A model generated the notes under the pieces. That model searched no databases, had not been told where the DNA came from, and saw only the letters and a list, made by a program, of their open reading frames with translations. Made by a program: the position numbers and the translations under genes. Positions 43,225-47,618 of a DNA stretch of 47,618 nucleotides are shown here, piece after piece (position 1 is the stretch's first letter; each line of letters begins with the position of its first letter). This DNA is from Sulfuricurvum sp. (lineage in GTDB: Bacteria > Campylobacterota > Campylobacteria > Campylobacterales > Sulfurimonadaceae): assembly GCF_023229695.1 (NCBI RefSeq), contig NZ_JALNYS010000022.1, positions 1 through 47,618 on the forward strand, written 5' to 3'.

Positions 43225-45264
43225 TTAAAAGAGAGGTTCCGGTCTTCCGATATAATATCCCTGTACAAAATCGATCCCTGCTCCCCTCACCTTCTCTAAA
43301 ATCTTCTCTGAAGCCACAAATTCGGCGACCGTTTGAATGTTTTGCTGTTTCGCAAAATTGGTTATCAATCCGACAATCGCTTCCAGAGTCGGATCATTCG
43401 CAATATTTCGGATCAACGATCCGTCAATTTTGATAATATCGGCATCAAGCTTGAGAAGATACTCAAAATTGGAGTAGCCGGTCCCGAAATCATCAATCGC
43501 CAAAAGGGATCCAAACGATTTGATTTGTCGGATGAAATCGGTCACCTCCTTAAAATTCTCGATCCCCTCCGACTCTACCAATTCAAAGATAACCGGCATA
43601 AAGGATCGTTTTGCCGACAATTTATCCATAATCAACGCTACGATCTCTTTGTTTAGAATATCATCAATTGTAATATTGATCGAAAAACTTTTGTCCCTAT
43701 GATGTTCAAGAAGTTCAAATACCTTGGTGATCATCCTTTTTGAAAGCTCTCCGTATTGCTTGGAGTGTTTGGCCGCTTCCAAAAAATGAAACGGAGTCGT
43801 CACCGTACCGTCTTGCGCAATCATCCGCATCAGACATTCGTATTTCGTCACCTCAAGGCTCTCCGCAGAGGCGATAGCCTGACAATAAACGACAATCCTC
43901 TCCTCATTCAATGCGTGCTGAACCCTTACGGCGCAGTCCATGTTGGCACGCACTTCCTCTTCCAATCCCATCTCAGGCATGTACACGACAAACGTTTTCT
44001 GATGCTTTTTGGCATACCGTTTGGCAAGATCGCACGTAGGGAGCAGCTTATCCCCTTTCTCCGTAGAGATACTTGCCGTAATGCGCAGGGTCAGCTCTTT
44101 CCCTTCGAAGAGGAAGTTTTGACGGTTGAATCTTTCAATAAAAGCTTGCAATCTGTCCGCACACACATCCAGCCGCGATTCCTCCGTCAAAATAGCGAAA
44201 TGATCTCCATGCAGGCGATAATAACTGATCCCCGTACCGAATTCGGATTGAAGACGTTTGGCGAACTCTTGCAGTACCCGATCTCCGAATGCCAATCCGT
44301 AAAAGTCATTAATATTATTAAATTGATCAATATCTATATAACTTAGCAAAGGAGAAGGGATCTCTCTGGCATCTTCAATCAATCGCAAACGGCTTCCGAA
44401 TCCACTCATTTCGTCCATATAGGCTTGCCGATGCAATTTCTCTTTTTGTTCCATCAATTGGGTAATTTCATGCCGGATGGCAATGTATTCGACAATCTCC
44501 CCTTGATCATCCAATATCGGAAGTATGGCACTGTCGATACTATAATAATCCCCGTTTTTTTTCCGGTTCTTCAATACCCCTTTCCATATTTTCTTCGCGC
44601 GGATGGTATTCCACATCTCTTTGAAAAGGGTATCCGGAGTATCCGGATGACGGAGAATATTATGCTGCTTTCCCATCACTTCATCGGCGCTGTAGCCCGA
44701 CACCTGACAAAAGTTTTCATTGACATAGATGATTTTTCCGGTAACATCGGAAATGGAAACGATACTGTTGGCATCCATCGCATTTTTATAGCTCTCAAGC
44801 CGCGCAATATGGTGCTGTAATTGACGCGTCCGTTCTTGAACCATCTTTTCTAATTGCTCATTCATTGCAATCAGTTTGGCTTCACTCTCAAAACGTTCGG
44901 TAATGTCACGAGCGATGGCAATATTGTAATCGATACCGTGATAGCGAACAGAACGTACATTGACCTCCACCGGAAACTCCGTACCGTCTTTGCGGATAAC
45001 CACCGCATAATCGGTCAATCTCCCCTTCTCTTTAAGCTCCTGAAGATGCTGACGAAAATCTTCATCCTCTTTAAGGGGGTGCCGGAACCTTTCCATCCCC
45101 ACTTCATTCATCTGCGCTACCGTGTATCCGATCGAATTTATCGAATGGCGGTTTGCGTATTCAATGTAACCGTCCTCGATCCGGATGATAAAAATCATAT
45201 CGTTTGAGTCGTCTATCAACTGATACAATAAATCGAGGGGGACCGTTTCCGTTTTCACATTCAA
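43225..45264 (-). CDS. PAS-PAS protein with degenerate GGDEF and EAL domains
   Basis: 679 residues, cytoplasmic. PAS-1 about 8-125 (NDMIFIIRIEDGYIEYANRHS), a coiled coil about 130-165, PAS-2 about 165-285 (IVSISDVTGKIIYVNENFCQVSG). The GGDEF domain (about 290-420) keeps SYIDIDQFNNIND but reads RLHGDHF at the catalytic loop (about 353), so cyclase activity is unlikely. The EAL domain (430-670) has ECL in place of EAL (about 475) yet retains the N (INITI), ELVE, DDFGTGYSN, KIDGS and QGYYIGRP residues, so phosphodiesterase activity is plausible. Likely turns c-di-GMP down in response to a PAS signal, perhaps redox. Confidence 0.9.
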   Translation of the reverse strand: MNVKTETVPLDLLYQLIDDSNDMIFIIRIEDGYIEYANRHSINSIGYTVAQMNEVGMERFRHPLKEDEDFRQHLQELKEKGRLTDYAVVIRKDGTEFPVEVNVRSVRYHGIDYNIAIARDITERFESEAKLIAMNEQLEKMVQERTRQLQHHIARLESYKNAMDANSIVSISDVTGKIIYVNENFCQVSGYSADEVMGKQHNILRHPDTPDTLFKEMWNTIRAKKIWKGVLKNRKKNGDYYSIDSAILPILDDQGEIVEYIAIRHEITQLMEQKEKLHRQAYMDEMSGFGSRLRLIEDAREIPSPLLSYIDIDQFNNINDFYGLAFGDRVLQEFAKRLQSEFGTGISYYRLHGDHFAILTEESRLDVCADRLQAFIERFNRQNFLFEGKELTLRITASISTEKGDKLLPTCDLAKRYAKKHQKTFVVYMPEMGLEEEVRANMDCAVRVQHALNEERIVVYCQAIASAESLEVTKYECLMRMIAQDGTVTTPFHFLEAAKHSKQYGELSKRMITKVFELLEHHRDKSFSINITIDDILNKEIVALIMDKLSAKRSFMPVIFELVESEGIENFKEVTDFIRQIKSFGSLLAIDDFGTGYSNFEYLLKLDADIIKIDGSLIRNIANDPTLEAIVGLITNFAKQQNIQTVAEFVASEKILEKVRGAGIDFVQGYYIGRPEPLF

Positions 45265-45383
45265 CCTTTCGCAATAAATAGATATTTTAGCAGAAGATTA
45301 GAGGATAAGTAGGGGTACAATGTGCTGATTTTTAATCACACTCTCTCCCCTATCCAGAAGATGCGGGGTGCAAAGGGTCAAAA

Positions 45384-45821
45384 TCATTCCCCGATGTCTT
45401 CATTCCACACTATCGGATGCTCCCGGATAAATTTTCCCATCATCTCGATGCATCGGTGATCATTGAGGATATCGAGTGTTACACCCCGTGAACGGAGCAG
45501 CTCCTCCTCCCCCTGAAAATTTTCATTTTCACCAACAACGACATGGGGGATGCCATAGAGCGCTATGGCACCGGAGCACATCGGGCACGGAGAGAGCGTG
45601 GTATAGAGGGTACATTTTTTATAGACGGAAGCACTTAAACGCCCCGCATTTTCCAAAGCATCCATCTCACCGTGCAATATGGTACTCCCCTTTTGAATAC
45701 GCCGGTTATGCCCCCGTCCGATAATTTTCCCCTCATACACAAGCACCGAACCGATAGGGATCCCCCCCTCTTCCAACCCTTTTTCTGCTTCCCGAATCGC
45801 TTCAAGCATATATGGATCCAT
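45384..45821 (-). CDS. Cytosine deaminase of the fungal FCY1 type
   Basis: 145 residues from the ATG behind AAGGGGG; an upstream in-frame ATG at 45884 would add 21 residues. Zinc ligands are H50 (ILHGEMDALENAGR, with catalytic E52) and C79/C82 (SPCPMCSGA). The sequence closely follows yeast FCY1 as I know it: RGHNRRIQKGS, LYTTLSPCPMC, YGIPHVVVGEN, and the terminal WNEDIGE. It should convert cytosine to uracil for pyrimidine salvage. A tRNA-adenosine deaminase is less likely because the C-terminal EDIGE is FCY1-specific. Downstream of a MogA/MoaB-family gene on the same strand. Confidence 0.85.
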   Translation of the reverse strand: MDPYMLEAIREAEKGLEEGGIPIGSVLVYEGKIIGRGHNRRIQKGSTILHGEMDALENAGRLSASVYKKCTLYTTLSPCPMCSGAIALYGIPHVVVGENENFQGEEELLRSRGVTLDILNDHRCIEMMGKFIREHPIVWNEDIGE

Positions 45822-45915
45822 GATGACCCCCTTCTTGCATAAAATATCACTGACCTGACGCACGGGTAAATCAATAATATCCATTATAAAACAATTTTCC
45901 TTACCCTGATACCAC

Positions 45916-46440
45916 TTACTGTTTTGGACGGAACGCTTTGATCACCTCGTCGTTGCACTCCAGATACGGCCCCTCGATCAAATCGATGCAGTAGGGGACT
46001 GCCGGAAACACCGCGTCAAGACACTCCCGGATCGACTTGGGTTTACCCGGAAGGTTAATGATCAGCGACTTTCCACGAATACCTGCCGTCTGGCGTGACA
46101 AGATTGCCGTAGGGACGTATTTGAGGCTCACCTGACGCATCAATTCGCCAAACCCCGGCATCATCTTCTCACACACGTTCTCCGTCGCTTCAGGGGTCAC
46201 GTCGCGCAATGCGGGACCGGTTCCCCCCGTCGTGACGACGAGACAGCACCCTTCCTTGTCACACAGTTCGATTATCGTCGCTTCAATGGTTGACTGAACA
46301 TCAGGAATACAGCGATAGACGATCTCATGAGCACTTTTTAGATAATCTTTCATCGTCTCCTGGATGGCTACGCCTGAGATATCCTCGTAAATTCCCGCAC
46401 TCGCACGGTCTGATGCGGTAATGACGCCGATTTTTATCAT
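45916..46440 (-). CDS. mog: Molybdopterin adenylyltransferase (MogA/MoaB family)
   Basis: 174 residues. Activates molybdopterin with ATP before molybdenum insertion. MIKIGVITASDRAS at the N-terminus, VVTTGGTGPALRDVTPEA (family signature 1) and LIINLPGKPKSIRECL (signature 2) are intact. Cytoplasmic. Supplies cofactor for molybdoenzymes such as nitrate or polysulfide reductases, none of which lie in this window. MogA versus MoaB cannot be fully separated. Confidence 0.9.
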   Translation of the reverse strand: MIKIGVITASDRASAGIYEDISGVAIQETMKDYLKSAHEIVYRCIPDVQSTIEATIIELCDKEGCCLVVTTGGTGPALRDVTPEATENVCEKMMPGFGELMRQVSLKYVPTAILSRQTAGIRGKSLIINLPGKPKSIRECLDAVFPAVPYCIDLIEGPYLECNDEVIKAFRPKQ

Positions 46441-46474
46441 TTATGTTCTCCTGTTTTTGTAATAGTTAAATCGT

Positions 46475-47329
46475 TCATTTCAATCTCCCCAAAATCTCCA
46501 AAGCATCCATCTCGAATTTCGAAAACGCAAACCATTTTTTACCCAAATCTTTGAGACTTGCCCCGATGTGGTACATTTGTGTACTATCGATAATCAAAAA
46601 TCTATCATGGGCATTTTTAAATTCTAAAAGCTCAATATTTTGGTATTGAGCCTGATATTTTTGATAGTCCAGCGAGAGCTGTTTAGTGATGGTTTGGGTA
46701 TAGATTTTGATTTTGAGATTGGGGAATTTGCTAAAGAGGGTAAAAACGGTGTCGTCGATGTAGTTGTCGATCAGCACCACTTCTGTTTTTGCACTTTTTA
46801 ACAAATCATTCACAAACGCATACGCATCGTAAATTTGTCCATCGTAGAAAATACCTTGTTTTGGCTGGGTGGTGTCATCTTTAAGCAATGATTGAATCTC
46901 TCCCATCTGAGACTTTAACATTCCCACTTCATATTCCAACGATACAAATCTCTCATTTGTGATTTTTTCAGCGTTGATGGCATAGCCATTTTGGATGTAG
47001 CTTTTGAGTACGGAGGTCGCCCATTGTCTAAATTTTATTGCCTTAGATGAATTTGTTCTGTATCCTACGGCTAAAACAATATCTAAACTGTAAAAGTTGA
47101 CAGGTTTATCAGAATTTGCACTATGCATTTTTTGCATATTGCTTTTTTCATCCACTTCATTATCTTTAAAAATATTATTAATATGCCTGCTAATAACACT
47201 TTGATCTTTTTCAAAAATGTCACACAATTGCGCCTGAGTAAGCCATAGAGTTTCTCCTCTAACTGAAATATTCAACTCTATTTCACCGTCATTGTAGGTG
47301 ACTATATTCGATTTGTTTAGTTCATCCAT
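46475..47329 (-). CDS. RhuM-family protein with a PLD-like C-terminal domain
   Basis: 284 residues. The first half matches the virulence RhuM family: WLTQAQLCDIFEKDQSVISRHINNIF, then NFYSLDIVLAVGYRTNSSKAIKFRQWATSVLKSYI. After a linker, residues 175-284 look like half of a phospholipase-D-like domain: AKTEVVLIDNYIDD, then HDRFLIID (HxRxxxxD in place of HxKxxxxD) and HIGASLKDLGKKWFAF. Such proteins recur in mobile and defence regions but their biochemistry is unclear. ATG behind GGAAGTAGAG. It follows an ORF6N-like remnant and lies at the right margin. Confidence 0.82.
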   Translation of the reverse strand: MDELNKSNIVTYNDGEIELNISVRGETLWLTQAQLCDIFEKDQSVISRHINNIFKDNEVDEKSNMQKMHSANSDKPVNFYSLDIVLAVGYRTNSSKAIKFRQWATSVLKSYIQNGYAINAEKITNERFVSLEYEVGMLKSQMGEIQSLLKDDTTQPKQGIFYDGQIYDAYAFVNDLLKSAKTEVVLIDNYIDDTVFTLFSKFPNLKIKIYTQTITKQLSLDYQKYQAQYQNIELLEFKNAHDRFLIIDSTQMYHIGASLKDLGKKWFAFSKFEMDALEILGRLK

Positions 47330-47333
47330 TTCT

Positions 47334-47450
47334 CTACTTCCCTTGACTTTGAACTGTCAAGTTTTTCTGAACAGTTGGATTTAAAAGCCCCACCAAATCC
47401 CTATCCAGTATCACTGCAAGCCCTCGGATGGTGTCAACGATATTTTGCAT
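47334..47450 (-). pseudogene. ORF6N-domain gene remnant or short leader peptide (38 codons)
   Basis: A 38-codon ORF behind AAAAGGGG, with an in-frame stop just upstream. The first 20 residues (MQNIVDTIRGLAVILDRDL) resemble the start of ORF6N domains, found in phage and KilA-like DNA-binding proteins. After residue 22 the similarity stops and the frame ends after QGK. It lies 4 bp before the RhuM gene. I read it as a truncated ORF6N gene; a translated leader is possible. CTTGAC/GTCAAG at 47342-47361 is an inverted repeat within it. Confidence 0.45.
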
Positions 47451-47555
47451 CCATTTCCCCTTTTAAGTTGTCTTTAAATTGTCTAAAAAATAGCTCACTC
47501 CACGACAGTAGTAGGGTAGAGTTTGGTTGATTTAGCAAAAGAGCACCTTAAAAGG

Positions 47556-47618
47556 TTAAGCAACACGGAAAACTCCTTCCTTTTGAGCTTTGAATTGACT
47601 AATACGTTCTTGAGCCAC
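47556..47618 (-). CDS. C-terminal end of a gene entering from the right edge
   Basis: An open minus-strand frame of about 20 codons ends at TAA (47556-47558) with the tail VAQERISQFKAQKEGVFRVA. It is too short to assign. The 105 bp between this stop and the ORF6N remnant hold no other gene I can see. Confidence 0.3.
   Translation of the reverse strand: MAQERISQFKAQKEGVFRVA

Overview
The window looks like the chromosome of a free-living, respiratory member of the Campylobacterota, most like Sulfuricurvum/Sulfurimonas. This genus-level call is an inference from gene content. It rests on an anchor-less SdhABE complex with a CCG-domain E subunit, many small multiheme c-type cytochromes, a dense set of GGDEF/EAL proteins, moderate G+C with short intergenic gaps, and an apt-trpB / lepB-M50 housekeeping order. 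There are no rRNA genes, no CRISPR array and no recognisable transposase. One tRNA-Gly(TCC) is present.

Region 1 (1-16.5 kb) is the accessory-looking part. It holds a sugar nucleotidyltransferase fused to a phosphomannomutase-like domain (cut by the left edge) with a CBM48 protein upstream. It also holds a tetraheme cytochrome/diguanylate cyclase pair, a PAS-like protein with a degenerate GGDEF domain, a large SWIM-SNF2 helicase, two paralogous tetraheme cytochromes, a secreted phosphoesterase and several secreted or outer-membrane proteins of unknown role. Scattered between these genes are eight copies of one intergenic repeat of about 130-170 bp. It has terminal inverted repeats (CTGATGTTACGCAC / CTGACCTTACGCAC), four internal hairpins and, at the best copies, 7-bp AT-rich target duplications. 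I saw no copy in the remaining 31 kb. This repeat is the most unusual object in the window and behaves like a non-autonomous mobile element (MITE-like) whose stems are maintained.

Region 2 (16.5-30.8 kb): a MASE3-like membrane protein with PAS, GGDEF and EAL domains, an HI0933-type flavoprotein and a TonB-like protein, then a CitE-like protein and a monoheme cytochrome on the opposite strand. A tightly packed plus-strand housekeeping run follows: folD, lepB, an M50 protease, rpiB, a small coiled-coil membrane protein, apt, trpB, dedA and pepA.

Region 3 (30.8-33.5 kb) is a toxin-antitoxin island. It holds a DinJ/YafQ-type pair under a promoter whose spacer is a perfect palindrome, and a Phd/ParE-type pair. 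Two near-identical orphan ribbon-helix-helix antitoxin genes flank an AT-rich orphan gene and the second pair.

Region 4 (33.6-47.6 kb): ychF and a conserved unknown gene, then thiL-truD-psd on the minus strand, a degenerate GGDEF membrane protein and the sdhABE operon. A PAS-PAS-GGDEF-EAL protein, a cytosine deaminase of the yeast FCY1 type, a MogA/MoaB-family gene and a RhuM-type protein with a phospholipase-D-like tail follow. A short ORF6N-like remnant lies just upstream of the RhuM gene. Five c-di-GMP-type proteins in 47 kb, three of them with altered GGDEF sites, suggest heavy second-messenger signalling.
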